Source: an uncultured Salinisphaerales bacterium (GTDB lineage Bacteria; Pseudomonadota; Gammaproteobacteria; Nevskiales; CAJXLF01). Taken from it: 64,000 nt of DNA. The notes below the pieces were generated by a model. That model was not told where the DNA came from. It made no database searches and worked only from the letters and a program-made list of their open reading frames with translations. A program made the translations under genes and the position numbers. Location of the stretch: positions 1-64,000 of the forward strand of contig CAJXLF010000012.1 of NCBI GenBank assembly GCA_913055805.1, given 5' to 3'. Below, one piece after another: positions 7,811 through 15,921 of this stretch (the first letter of the stretch is position 1; every line of letters begins with the position of its first letter).

Positions 7811-7937
7811 TCCGCACCCGATGAAGCCGTGCGGATACAGGCACATGCTTCGCTCTTTGATTTGTAGGGCTCTAGCTTCACAAAACGCCATCCAGGCGGC
7901 TTCACCCACATGGACTAAAGGCGGAATACGGGGATAT

Positions 7938-9290
7938 TCAGGGGAATACCACCTGTCCGCGCATGAGGGTCAATTGCACCTCCACCGTCGCCAGTTTACG
8001 CCTCGCCTCGGCCCAGCCGCAGCCAAGCAGGCAAAGATCAGCGCTCATGCCCTCGACCAGGGCAGTTACCGGTTGCCCAGGTGCAGACAGGGGGCCGGTA
8101 TATAGCGCCAGCGCCTGCTCGGGGCCAAGGGCTTCTTCAACGCCCAATGCCTGACCTGAAGCCGTACTACGCTCAACCGCCGCCTGCATTGCCTTCCAGG
8201 GATTGGAATCGCCAAACGGCGCATCCGAACTGCCGGCCAGGGCCACGCCGGCTTCCAGAAAGCCCTGCAGGCGATACAGCCAGGGCTGATCTTCCGCTGC
8301 CACATCCTGCAGATACTGGTCACCGCGCTGTTGCACAAAAACTGGCTGGGTCACCACCGTGAGGCCCAGCGTAGCAATATCCTGCATCAGTTCCGGCGGC
8401 GTTACCGAGGCATGCTCAATACGATCGCCCGGCCGTGAGCCTGCCTCACGGATAGCCGCCAGGGCAAACACCAGCTCAGCCCGGGTGACGCAATGAAAGG
8501 CCACGTTACGACTCACCGCGTGGCTTTGACGTATGGACTCGGCCACGGCGTCCAGATCGGGCAGGTCGGATTCCAGCAGGTGGAATTTATGCTCGCCCAC
8601 CGTCACACCCGGCAGCATGGAACGCACCCCATCCAGGCTTGCATTGCCCATGAGACGTATGTCCTGCAACAACGCGCCCTGCTCCTTTTCAGCCTGGAAC
8701 CATTGCAAATCCTCAAGGCCGTTCTGCGGCGTGGTGTCGGTCAGTGCGGTGATGCCAAAACCCGCCAGCATCCTGCTGACCGCGGCCAGTTCAGGCCGCC
8801 TGGATTCGCGCAGCGAGGACATGCGTTTACGCAGCCAGGCATCACCCTCATACAGACGGCCGGTGTGTTGGCCATCCACTTTCTCCAGCGGGTCAGCGGC
8901 AGCAATTTCGAGACGCTCCATGGCGGCCGAGTTGAACACCCAGAGGCGGCCACCGCGGTGCTGTATGCGCACTGGCGTGTCGGGCAGCTGGCGATCCAGC
9001 CAGGCGGCGTCGATATTGCCGGCTACGGATTCGTGATAACCGATGCCGCGAATCCAGGCGCCGGGCCGGGTCTGGGCCTGGCGCTTGAGGGCCCGGGCCA
9101 GTGCCGGCCCGTCCGCACAGGCTTCCGGACCGCAGGCCAGCGATTCCCGCGACACCGCCAGTGACGCCAGATGCAGATGATGATCGTGCAGACCTGGCAG
9201 CAATACGCCACCGTTGGCCTCTATGACTTCCGTGCCCTGCATAACCGGTTGCGCAGCACCTATGGACGCGATACGACCCAGCCGGATCAC
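7938..9290 (-). CDS. YtcJ-type metal-dependent amidohydrolase
   Basis: This is an amidohydrolase-superfamily protein (amidohydrolase_3 group). Metal-binding elements are visible in order: HDHHLHL near the N-terminus, FHCVTR, RIEHAS, and the late aspartate in GSSDAPFGDSNPW. The TIM barrel is complete, but the protein is shorter than many YtcJ homologues. The first usable standard start is GTG at 9290, yet the expected N-terminal strand (LLIRNAEVNG) is encoded in frame just upstream with no ATG, GTG or TTG; see the finding on a possible CTG start at 9359. The family acts on cyclic amides, enamides or similar bonds, which is unusual among steroid genes; the substrate is unknown. Confidence 0.8.
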   Translation of the reverse strand: MIRLGRIASIGAAQPVMQGTEVIEANGGVLLPGLHDHHLHLASLAVSRESLACGPEACADGPALARALKRQAQTRPGAWIRGIGYHESVAGNIDAAWLDRQLPDTPVRIQHRGGRLWVFNSAAMERLEIAAADPLEKVDGQHTGRLYEGDAWLRKRMSSLRESRRPELAAVSRMLAGFGITALTDTTPQNGLEDLQWFQAEKEQGALLQDIRLMGNASLDGVRSMLPGVTVGEHKFHLLESDLPDLDAVAESIRQSHAVSRNVAFHCVTRAELVFALAAIREAGSRPGDRIEHASVTPPELMQDIATLGLTVVTQPVFVQQRGDQYLQDVAAEDQPWLYRLQGFLEAGVALAGSSDAPFGDSNPWKAMQAAVERSTASGQALGVEEALGPEQALALYTGPLSAPGQPVTALVEGMSADLCLLGCGWAEARRKLATVEVQLTLMRGQVVFP

Positions 9291-9355
9291 GACATCCGTA
9301 ACAACACCATTGACCTCGGCATTGCGAATCAGCAGCTGCTGTGGGGGTACTGAAT

Positions 9356-10153
9356 TCAGAAGTAGAACCTGACGCGTGATACCTGCCGCTTATTATTGAA
9401 TATAAACAGTGCCAGGCCACGCTTTTCACCCTGAAAGACCGCAGCGGTTACCGTGCGGCCGGCCGCAATCATCTTCTGCCATTTCAGGCCCTTGAGTTCC
9501 TCGGCAAACAGGCTCGCGTCCATGGTACTGAAACCGGGGATTTCCAGGCTGGCATCGTCGGCCAATAACGTAGCGGCATGGCGTGCATTACCGGCGCTCA
9601 GCGCACCCAGGAATTCCTCAGCGATGGCCTTGCCGGCCTTGCCCACCCCGCCAAAGCCGCGCATGAACCCGAACACGCCCCCCATGCCCTGGCAGCGAAT
9701 CATGTGAATGCTGAGCTTGTTATAGGCGACCAGCCCCTTCATGCCCGTCTTCATGGTTTGCATCACCATGGGCAGCAGTTCCCAGTGCGCATAGAGCCGA
9801 TGCACCTTGAGTGCACCGCCCTCCTCGATCAACTCGTAACGGATGAAGGTCGGCACATCCACGCGCAAGCCATTGGACATGGTGGTTTCAATCACCAGAT
9901 CCCGCACGACCGTGTTACCGCAGACCACATCGTGCTCGACATCGAAATGAATATCGTTGGGTGCGATGAAGGTGTCGTAGAAACGGTCAATGGCGCCACG
10001 CCCGATATGCGGTTTTGAACCTACCGGATCGTTCACCAGCCCGTCGCTGGCAAACAGGTTCAGCCAGCGGTTCTTGTCGTGCGCGGCCACGGCCGCGGGA
10101 GACTTTTTCACACAGTCCAGCTTGTCCTGATCGGTATATTGTTCCATCGACAT
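9356..10153 (-). CDS. NTF2-fold protein with two SnoaL/ketosteroid-isomerase-like domains
   Basis: This 265-residue protein has a first NTF2-like domain (about residues 15-125) in which polar helix 1 is followed by FASDG, the PVGSKPHIGRGAI turn and strands with VRDLVIETTM; this resembles ketosteroid isomerase and SnoaL proteins. A second, shorter NTF2-like half (about 175-265) begins AIAEEFLGALSAGNA. The region between is Gly/Met-rich. It starts three bases after the stop of the reductase gene, so the two are translationally linked. A role as Delta5-3-ketosteroid isomerase or as a hydratase/cyclase-like binding protein fits the setting, but catalytic residues cannot be confirmed here. Confidence 0.7.
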   Translation of the reverse strand: MSMEQYTDQDKLDCVKKSPAAVAAHDKNRWLNLFASDGLVNDPVGSKPHIGRGAIDRFYDTFIAPNDIHFDVEHDVVCGNTVVRDLVIETTMSNGLRVDVPTFIRYELIEEGGALKVHRLYAHWELLPMVMQTMKTGMKGLVAYNKLSIHMIRCQGMGGVFGFMRGFGGVGKAGKAIAEEFLGALSAGNARHAATLLADDASLEIPGFSTMDASLFAEELKGLKWQKMIAAGRTVTAAVFQGEKRGLALFIFNNKRQVSRVRFYF

Positions 10154-10156
10154 AAG

Positions 10157-10951
10157 TTAAATAATAAAAGGAATCAATGCTTTGCGGTTTTTTGGATAGT
10201 CAGGAAATTTTTCCTGATACCACTTGTGGGTGGCGAAGGCGCGCGGCACCAGATTGCCGGCCGAGATGAGGAAAATCATCACACCAGGCAGTCCCCAGGT
10301 AAAGATGCTGAAACCCAGCCAGGCGGTCAGCTCGCCCAGGTACTGCGGACTGGAGACGAAGCGGTAGGCGTAGCCGTAGGGAATCTTGTACTGCGAATCA
10401 CCGGGCTTGGGGTTCGGGTCACGCAAGTTCCTCACCACCGATTCGGAGGTGACGATAATGAAGAAACCCAGAGCATAAACGGCGATGCCAAGAATGAAGC
10501 GCGGATCACTCAACCAATCCGAGGTGAGATGCGTACCCAGTTGGGTGAACCAGGTGGCGTTCAGGTAGGCATGGATGGCGGTCACGAACATGCCCAGCGA
10601 CATGACCAGCACACTGAAACTGCTCTTGGTGCCCTTGGCCACGCGGATAGACAGCGGGAAGAACCAGCCGCGGTTGCCATAGTGCAGCATCCAGATACCG
10701 GCCAGTAGCAGCGTGGTGACTGTCCAGGCCTCGGAATTGCTGTTAAGGAAAAACCAGAGGAAGACCGCCGTGGCCGGTATCTCCATCAACCACCAACCCA
10801 GTTTGGGATTCAGGTTGATGCCGTACTGGTCCGAAGCAAAGCGCCCATAGGGACTCTGGGCGAAGGCGCCGGCAATGATCGTGAAGGCGGCAAAGGCCAG
10901 GCCGATCGTCAGCACGGTGTCGAAAGTGGTATCTCCTGTGTACCAGTTCAT
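10157..10951 (-). CDS. steroid 5-alpha-reductase-like membrane enzyme (copy 1)
   Basis: A 264-residue polytopic protein with about six membrane segments. The C-terminal domain carries the family signature: GYAYRFVSSPQYLGEL, then GNLVPRAFATHKWY and the terminal YPKNRKALIPFII. The 3-oxo-5-alpha-steroid 4-dehydrogenase family reduces or forms a double bond next to a carbonyl using NADPH or another carrier. A second, clearly related gene is at 25893-26687, so the cluster has two. Likely substrates are 3-oxosteroids or a polyprenyl-like enone; direction of reaction is unknown. The ATG at 10951 lies 9 bases after the CoA-transferase stop. Confidence 0.85.
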   Translation of the reverse strand: MNWYTGDTTFDTVLTIGLAFAAFTIIAGAFAQSPYGRFASDQYGINLNPKLGWWLMEIPATAVFLWFFLNSNSEAWTVTTLLLAGIWMLHYGNRGWFFPLSIRVAKGTKSSFSVLVMSLGMFVTAIHAYLNATWFTQLGTHLTSDWLSDPRFILGIAVYALGFFIIVTSESVVRNLRDPNPKPGDSQYKIPYGYAYRFVSSPQYLGELTAWLGFSIFTWGLPGVMIFLISAGNLVPRAFATHKWYQEKFPDYPKNRKALIPFII

Positions 10952-10960
10952 GCTTTTTCC

Positions 10961-12295
10961 TTATGCGTCAAGCAGACCGAATTCGGTCAGAATGTTTTGG
11001 GTATCTGCCCCAAAGGGCTCTGCCTGCGCCGTTGCGACGCGGCGTACAGGCGGCTGTATATCATCGGGCTGAATGCATTGAGTCCAGTCCGCATGCCGCT
11101 GCTTCAAGGCCTGCCGCGAATCGGGCAAGTCGAAACTGGCGCAATGCATAGCCACGTCACGCAGGGGGACCGATATCAGGCGACCGCCGCCGTGGGTAAA
11201 GCTGTGCCAGGCGGCCAGCGCGGCGTGCAGGCCGGTCAGAGGATCGGCGATGGCATCGCCCACGAACATCGCTTCGCCGGTGACTTCCAACATTAACGCC
11301 GACAGCCCGGCCGCCACGCCCGCATCGTCGCCAAAGGCGACCTGCAGGCCGGCATCTTCATCCCGGCCATAGCCGGTTATGCTGATCCAGGTCAGTCCGG
11401 CACACTCACGCACCAGGTCCTCGGCCACGATGCCCATCTGCTGCAACCCGCGTGGCCGCGCAGATTCGATGACGATATCGGCCTGCCTGATCAGTTGTAG
11501 CAACTGGGCTCGGCCGGTTTCAGTTTCCAGATCCAGGCTGACAGCGGTCTTGCCGGCGTTAAGCAGATCAAAAAAATCTTCATTGCCACGCCGCGCAGCA
11601 TCCGGCCGGCTGGCGGATTCGACCTTGATCACCCTGGCGCCCAGCATCTGCAGCAGATGCCCGCACAACGGCCCGGCCCAGAGTGTTGAAAGGTCCAGTA
11701 CTAACGGGACCGCACGGCGAATGCGCGGTATGCCCCGCATTGTGATGCTGAACCATTGCCCACCAGACTGCGGCCATTGCGAAGCCGCTACCGGCAAACC
11801 CAGTTGCCGGGCGCGTTCCACTGTCTCCTGTGTCTGCCGTGTGGCCAGCACTTTGGCCAGAGCCTCCCACTCACCGGCCTCGCCACTCAGGGTTTCGCTT
11901 TCCAGCCAGGCAGGCAGCATGGCCCAATCCTCATCGCGCGCCAGATTGACAGCGACTTGCCCATCGGCCGTATCCAGCAGGCGGCAACTGCCGCCGGCTG
12001 CAATCCGTCCCTGACGGCTCAGGCGCATGAAGGCGGCTCGCTCGCTGAGCAACCGCGAGCCATGCAGACACGCAAGTTCAGGGTTATGCGGCGCCAGTGA
12101 CTGCAGCGCCAGCAGGGCACCGTCGGCGCAGGCAGCTATCGGTGCCGGGCACATTTCCGCCCGGCTGCGGCCGGTGAGGGACATCAGGCCGCTGCGTGCC
12201 CAGGTAACTGCCGGGTGCAGAAATTCAGCCTCGGGCAATGGAGTTTGAGCGTCGCCAAGCGAATCAAGAAGCTGCCGTGCGTAATCGGCGGTCAT
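10961..12295 (-). CDS. CaiB/BaiF family CoA transferase (variant with N-terminal half domain)
   Basis: A class III CoA transferase of about 444 residues. The typical CaiB start motif (VLDLSTLWAGPLCGHLLQMLGA with the following KVES) is not at the N-terminus but near residue 195, followed by the catalytic-Asp segment FGDDAGVAAG. The first 190 residues (with RSGLMSLTGR and DGQVAVNLARDEDW) resemble the other half of the fold. The order is therefore unusual, although similar longer members exist. The ATG at 12295 is used because codons upstream fall in repeat DNA. It would move CoA between carboxylic acids of the pathway. Confidence 0.8.
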   Translation of the reverse strand: MTADYARQLLDSLGDAQTPLPEAEFLHPAVTWARSGLMSLTGRSRAEMCPAPIAACADGALLALQSLAPHNPELACLHGSRLLSERAAFMRLSRQGRIAAGGSCRLLDTADGQVAVNLARDEDWAMLPAWLESETLSGEAGEWEALAKVLATRQTQETVERARQLGLPVAASQWPQSGGQWFSITMRGIPRIRRAVPLVLDLSTLWAGPLCGHLLQMLGARVIKVESASRPDAARRGNEDFFDLLNAGKTAVSLDLETETGRAQLLQLIRQADIVIESARPRGLQQMGIVAEDLVRECAGLTWISITGYGRDEDAGLQVAFGDDAGVAAGLSALMLEVTGEAMFVGDAIADPLTGLHAALAAWHSFTHGGGRLISVPLRDVAMHCASFDLPDSRQALKQRHADWTQCIQPDDIQPPVRRVATAQAEPFGADTQNILTEFGLLDA

Positions 12296-12432
12296 CCCGA
12301 GCGGGCGAACGGAATGAGCGCCCGGAGAGATCTCAGAATGCGGGATCGCCCCACTCATGCAGTCTGCCCTGAGCTTGCCGAATGGGTTCGCACGAGATGG
12401 CATCCAGGACTCGCTCAGTCGAAATGACGTTT
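12290..12432. repeat. repeat patch of the CTTGCCGAATGGG / TCGCTCAGTCGAAATGAC type
   Basis: The gap between the CaiB gene and the SRPBCC gene is filled by sequence related to the dispersed CCTTCGACAGGCTCAGG family seen elsewhere (31157, 33367, 46849), ending in TCGCTCAGTCGAAATGAC. An open frame runs through it and would add 36 repeat-encoded residues to the CaiB protein if used. Confidence 0.45.
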
Positions 12433-12437
12433 CAAAG

Positions 12438-12893
12438 TCAGGCGGCTCGCTTGGAACGGGCCAGGGATTCAGCCCGCGTCTTGATGCCCTTTGACATACC
12501 GTCGAAGCCGGCCTGCAGCTTGGAACCCATGAGGGCGGCGACCAGCGGTGACAGCCAGCCCGTCAATTCGAAGTGGGAACGATACACACAGCGGCGCAGG
12601 TCGGTGGGCTCGATGTCATGCGAGCGGTAACTGCGTAAGGCGCCCAGGGGCGGGGGTTTCATACGGTAGGAAAAACCCCGGCCCGGCGTCACTTCATCCA
12701 GGATTTCATTGGCCGTCTGGGTGCCCTTGCCCAGCCTGACCTTCATATTGATAGGCGCGCCAGGCTTGAGCGAGGTCTGACAGCTCAGCACAAAGGGGTT
12801 CCATTCCGGGTAGGTCGCCACATCCGAAATGACCTCCCAGACCGTTTCGGCCGCGGCATCAATCTCGATTTCATGATCTATCGTTATACCCAT
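12438..12893 (-). CDS. SRPBCC (START-like) domain protein
   Basis: This 151-residue protein fits the polyketide cyclase/dehydrase type of the SRPBCC fold: the first strand and helix with AAAETVWEVISDVATYPEWNP is the family signature, and the C-terminal helix carries MSKGIKTRAE. The fold makes a deep hydrophobic pocket suited to lipids or steroids. The ATG at 12893 follows an AGGAGG site. It lies 14 bases downstream of the AMP-ligase gene. It may bind or deliver a steroid intermediate; no catalytic residues are evident. Confidence 0.85.
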   Translation of the reverse strand: MGITIDHEIEIDAAAETVWEVISDVATYPEWNPFVLSCQTSLKPGAPINMKVRLGKGTQTANEILDEVTPGRGFSYRMKPPPLGALRSYRSHDIEPTDLRRCVYRSHFELTGWLSPLVAALMGSKLQAGFDGMSKGIKTRAESLARSKRAA

Positions 12894-12907
12894 CACATCC
12901 TCCTGCT

Positions 12908-14416
12908 TCAGGCCTGGACCAAGGCGGCAAATTCCTGCCGAATCACACGCCGCAGAACCTTGCCCATGTCGTTGTAAGGCAATTCGTCCTTGAACAGGAT
13001 GGTCTGCGGCACACGGGAAGAACGCAGCCGTTCGCGTACCAGGGCCTGCAGCTCGGCTTCGTCTGCGGTCGCACCGTCTTTCAATACCACGGCCGCGGCA
13101 ACTGCTTCGCCCCATTCTTCGTCGGGCATGGCGGCCACGGCCACATCGGCCACGGCCGGATGCTCGCGCAGCACATCTTCCACTTCGCCGGGCGAAATGT
13201 TTTCGGCGCCGCGCACAATCACATCGTCGGCACGGCCATCAATGAACAGGTAACCGCCGTCATCAAAAAAGCCCAGATCCTTGGTGCAGAACCAGCCGTC
13301 GGCATCGAGCTGACTGCCCTGCTCCTTGTACTCGCCGGCCACCTGGCCACCACGCACATAGATCATGCCGACTTCATTCGCGCCAACCGCCTGGCCGTTG
13401 TCGTCACGGATTTCGATTTCCACTGCACCGGTGGGCTGCCCGGCCGAACCCAGACGCCGTTGCACCGCGGGGTCATCGCTGTTGGCGGCGGTACGATGAT
13501 CGTCCGGCGTCAGCACCACAATAGTGGAACTGGTTTCGGTCAGGCCATAGGCGTTGGTGAAATCCACATTCGGGAACAGCTGCATGGCGCGCTGAATGGT
13601 CGCCAGCGGCATCTTGCCGCCACCGTAGGCAATGGCCTTCAGGCTGGGTGCATTTAGCTCTTCGCACTGGGCATCCAGATATTCCACGATGCGGCCGATC
13701 ATGGTCGGCACCAGGAAGCCGCTGGTCGTTTGCTCGTTGCGGCAGGTGTCCAGCCACAGTTTGGGATCAAAACTCTCGATCTGCACCATGCGCCGGCAGG
13801 CGTAAGTGGAACTGAGCACGGCCGCAATGCCGGCCACATGATACGGCGGCACCGTGACCAGCACCCCGTCAGTTTCCTCGGCCGAACCGAACTCCACCGT
13901 GCCGATAATGTAGGACACCAGATTCTCGTGCCGAAGCAGCGCCGCCTTGGGCTTACCGGTGGTACCGCTGGTGAACAACTGCACGGCCACCGATTCCGGA
14001 TCGACCATGGCGCCGTCGATTTCCTCGACCTCGCCGCTCAGACCCAGCACGTCTTGGGTAGCGATCATGTTGACCTGCTCGTCGTCATCCACCTGCGCAC
14101 GGAACTGATCACCGACGATCAGCTGGCAGGGCTTTACGCGCTGCACCAGCTCGTTGATCTCACCACGGGTCAGGCGATAGTTCAGCGGGACATAGGGCAC
14201 ACCGGCATAGGCCGCACCGAAAATGGCCACCGGCAGCACCGGACCATTGGTATCCAGCAGCGCCACATATTCGGCGCCGCCGTCCTGGAACAACTTGGCC
14301 GCGCGTTGTGCTTTTTCACGCAGCTCGGCAAACGTCAGGCGCTGGTCGCCACATACCACGGCGGTGCGGTCGCCGAAGGCTTCCGCCGCCATATCGAGGA
14401 GCATTGCTATGTTCAC
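12908..14416 (-). CDS. AMP-forming acyl-CoA synthetase
   Basis: This 502-residue ANL-superfamily ligase has the P-loop LFTSGTTGKPKAALL, the adenine motif GLTETSS, the hinge DGWFCTKDLG, the DGRADDVIVRGAENISP segment and the C-terminal catalytic lysine in YNDMGKVLRR. It would activate a carboxylic acid with ATP and CoA. Its place upstream of an SRPBCC protein and CaiB transferase, and downstream of a hydrolase and thiolase-like enzyme, suggests activation of a steroid acid. The chain specificity cannot be read from sequence. Confidence 0.9.
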   Translation of the reverse strand: MNIAMLLDMAAEAFGDRTAVVCGDQRLTFAELREKAQRAAKLFQDGGAEYVALLDTNGPVLPVAIFGAAYAGVPYVPLNYRLTRGEINELVQRVKPCQLIVGDQFRAQVDDDEQVNMIATQDVLGLSGEVEEIDGAMVDPESVAVQLFTSGTTGKPKAALLRHENLVSYIIGTVEFGSAEETDGVLVTVPPYHVAGIAAVLSSTYACRRMVQIESFDPKLWLDTCRNEQTTSGFLVPTMIGRIVEYLDAQCEELNAPSLKAIAYGGGKMPLATIQRAMQLFPNVDFTNAYGLTETSSTIVVLTPDDHRTAANSDDPAVQRRLGSAGQPTGAVEIEIRDDNGQAVGANEVGMIYVRGGQVAGEYKEQGSQLDADGWFCTKDLGFFDDGGYLFIDGRADDVIVRGAENISPGEVEDVLREHPAVADVAVAAMPDEEWGEAVAAAVVLKDGATADEAELQALVRERLRSSRVPQTILFKDELPYNDMGKVLRRVIRQEFAALVQA

Positions 14417-14431
14417 GTATCAGATCTCTTT

Positions 14432-14466
14432 ATCTATCCACAGATTACACAGATGGACACAGATTC
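14432..14466. repeat. family-B repeat (ATCCACAGATTACACAGAT)
   Basis: One copy of the ATCCACAGATTACACAGAT repeat lies just upstream of the ligase start codon. Related copies are at 25335, 27492, 38683 and 46768. Confidence 0.7.
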
Positions 14467-14524
14467 AGTCACAACGACGCGTACGTCTCACGTCTACCGA
14501 TTCACATCTCACGCCACTGACAAT

Positions 14525-14842
14525 TCAGTCAGAAGAAGGCAGCTGCTTGGCCTGCTTCACGTCGAGGGGCTTGCCATCCAGCGCCAGTGAGCCGGCGCCG
14601 GCCTTGGTGCAGAGGAATTCGACCGTTTCGCCCTCGTCGACATAGCGCTTACCCATCAGGGTTTCGCCGCTGTCGCCGGCATCCATGCTGGCGCCTGCAG
14701 GCGCTTCGTCGCTGGCGCCGACCATCGGTACGCCACCACAGGTGATTTCGTATTCACCGGCAGGAATCTTGATCGCCATGACCTGAACGTCTGACACGGC
14801 ACTCTTCAAACGGGCGCCAGCTTTCAATGCGACTTTGCTCAT
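14525..14842 (-). CDS. small conserved-looking protein of unknown function
   Basis: I do not recognise a family for this 105-residue acidic protein. It has a strand-rich N-terminal part (KVALKAGARLKS, VMAIKIPAGEYEITCGG), a flexible Asp/Ala/Gly centre (ASDEAPAGASMDAGD) and a second strand set with EFLCTKAGAGSLAL. Two isolated cysteines do not form a metal motif. It begins 17 bases after the hydrolase stop and is likely part of the same operon. The two halves around a linker could be a small beta-barrel or biotinyl/lipoyl-like fold, but no lysine motif supports that. Confidence 0.7.
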   Translation of the reverse strand: MSKVALKAGARLKSAVSDVQVMAIKIPAGEYEITCGGVPMVGASDEAPAGASMDAGDSGETLMGKRYVDEGETVEFLCTKAGAGSLALDGKPLDVKQAKQLPSSD

Positions 14843-14859
14843 CTCTCAAACTCCATACT

Positions 14860-15912
14860 TCAGTTCAATTGCCCGACCCACTCGGCCAGGGCATCAAATA
14901 ATTGCTCGCGGGCGGGAAAAAGAAAATGGCTGTGGCCGGTTTTTTCCAGCACCTGCAGACGCACATCGGGACTGCTGCTGAAAGCCGGCGGTACCTTTTC
15001 CGGTTTGCCCACCATGTCCTTTTCACCTATGGCCAGATACACCGGCACGTCCAGCGCCGCGCACTCCGGCGCCACATTGCCCGGCAGCATCGCCATGGTG
15101 GCCGGCACGGCCAGCAATACGTCATTGGCCGCTTTCAAGGCCTTCACTGCCACCGGGTCGGCATGGGTGCTGCCGAATAGCCCCACCTCACCGCCGTCCG
15201 AAGGTAATACCGGATAGGAGGAGGCAAAGGCCTGCCTGGCTATATCCGGCAGCGCGGCCCGCAAGGCGGCCTGGTCATCCAGTAGCGCCTGCGCCTTCTT
15301 CGGCAGGAACTGCGGCAGGCCACGGGTACCAAAACCCATCAACACCAGCGCCACATGCTGATGATGCCGGTGTTGCTGCATGACCGTGAGCAATGAGCCC
15401 ATGGAATGCCCCAACCCGATAGTGACCAGCCCCGGCATGGCCGCCAGGTTCTCGTCTACCAGGCCTTGCTGCAAATCTTCAACCACGCGGCGACATGCCT
15501 GCCCCAGGATGTCGGCAATACGCTCCGCCGTGAGTGCAAAACCATCCTCGGGCCGGTCGCTGCCGCCGATGGCCGGCGGGTCCACCAGCACGGACACATA
15601 ACCACGGGCCGCCATCTGGCGGGCAAAGCTGAACTGCGGATGTTGTTCACCACCCAGGTCGAAGAACTTGCGGTTCATACCACCGCCGGGCACGCAGAAG
15701 AATACCTGCGGATGAACCCGGCCCTGCTGCCAGAATACATCCAGCGCTATGCCGGCAGCCGCATCGCCTTCGATACCGAAGTTCACCGCATAGCGCCGCT
15801 CACTCTGCGACACCATGGCGGCTTCCAAAAAGGGGTCGGAGTCATTTTCTTCAGCGAAAAATGACTCCGACCCCTTTTTGTCGGACCCCTTTTTGATTTC
15901 GGTGCTCGACAT
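14860..15912 (-). CDS. alpha/beta hydrolase with a repeat-encoded N-terminus
   Basis: A 350-residue alpha/beta-hydrolase fold protein. The nucleophile elbow GHSMGS lies near residue 165, an oxyanion-type PGGGMNRKF is near 75, and the late aspartate (IGEKDMVG) and histidine (TGHSHFLFP) complete a triad. Residues 7-28 (KKGSDKKGSESFF then EENDSDP) are encoded by a 22-bp perfect hairpin repeat, not by normal protein sequence. The ATG at 15912 is 9 bases from the upstream stop; an internal ATG at 15816 would avoid the repeat. It may act as a thioesterase or esterase on a steroid CoA ester or ester-linked side chain. Confidence 0.8.
   Translation of the reverse strand: MSSTEIKKGSDKKGSESFFAEENDSDPFLEAAMVSQSERRYAVNFGIEGDAAAGIALDVFWQQGRVHPQVFFCVPGGGMNRKFFDLGGEQHPQFSFARQMAARGYVSVLVDPPAIGGSDRPEDGFALTAERIADILGQACRRVVEDLQQGLVDENLAAMPGLVTIGLGHSMGSLLTVMQQHRHHQHVALVLMGFGTRGLPQFLPKKAQALLDDQAALRAALPDIARQAFASSYPVLPSDGGEVGLFGSTHADPVAVKALKAANDVLLAVPATMAMLPGNVAPECAALDVPVYLAIGEKDMVGKPEKVPPAFSSSPDVRLQVLEKTGHSHFLFPAREQLFDALAEWVGQLN
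15827..15894. repeat. 22-bp perfect hairpin repeat inside a coding frame
   Basis: Arms 15827-15848 and 15858-15879 are perfect reverse complements (A5 GGGGTCGGAGTCA TTTT and its partner), and a third partial arm (TCGGACCCCTTTTTG) follows at 15881-15894. The repeat lies in frame at the start of the alpha/beta hydrolase gene. Its poly-A/poly-T ends make it resemble a terminator hairpin. Confidence 0.85.
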
Positions 15913-15921
15913 GAAAACTCA

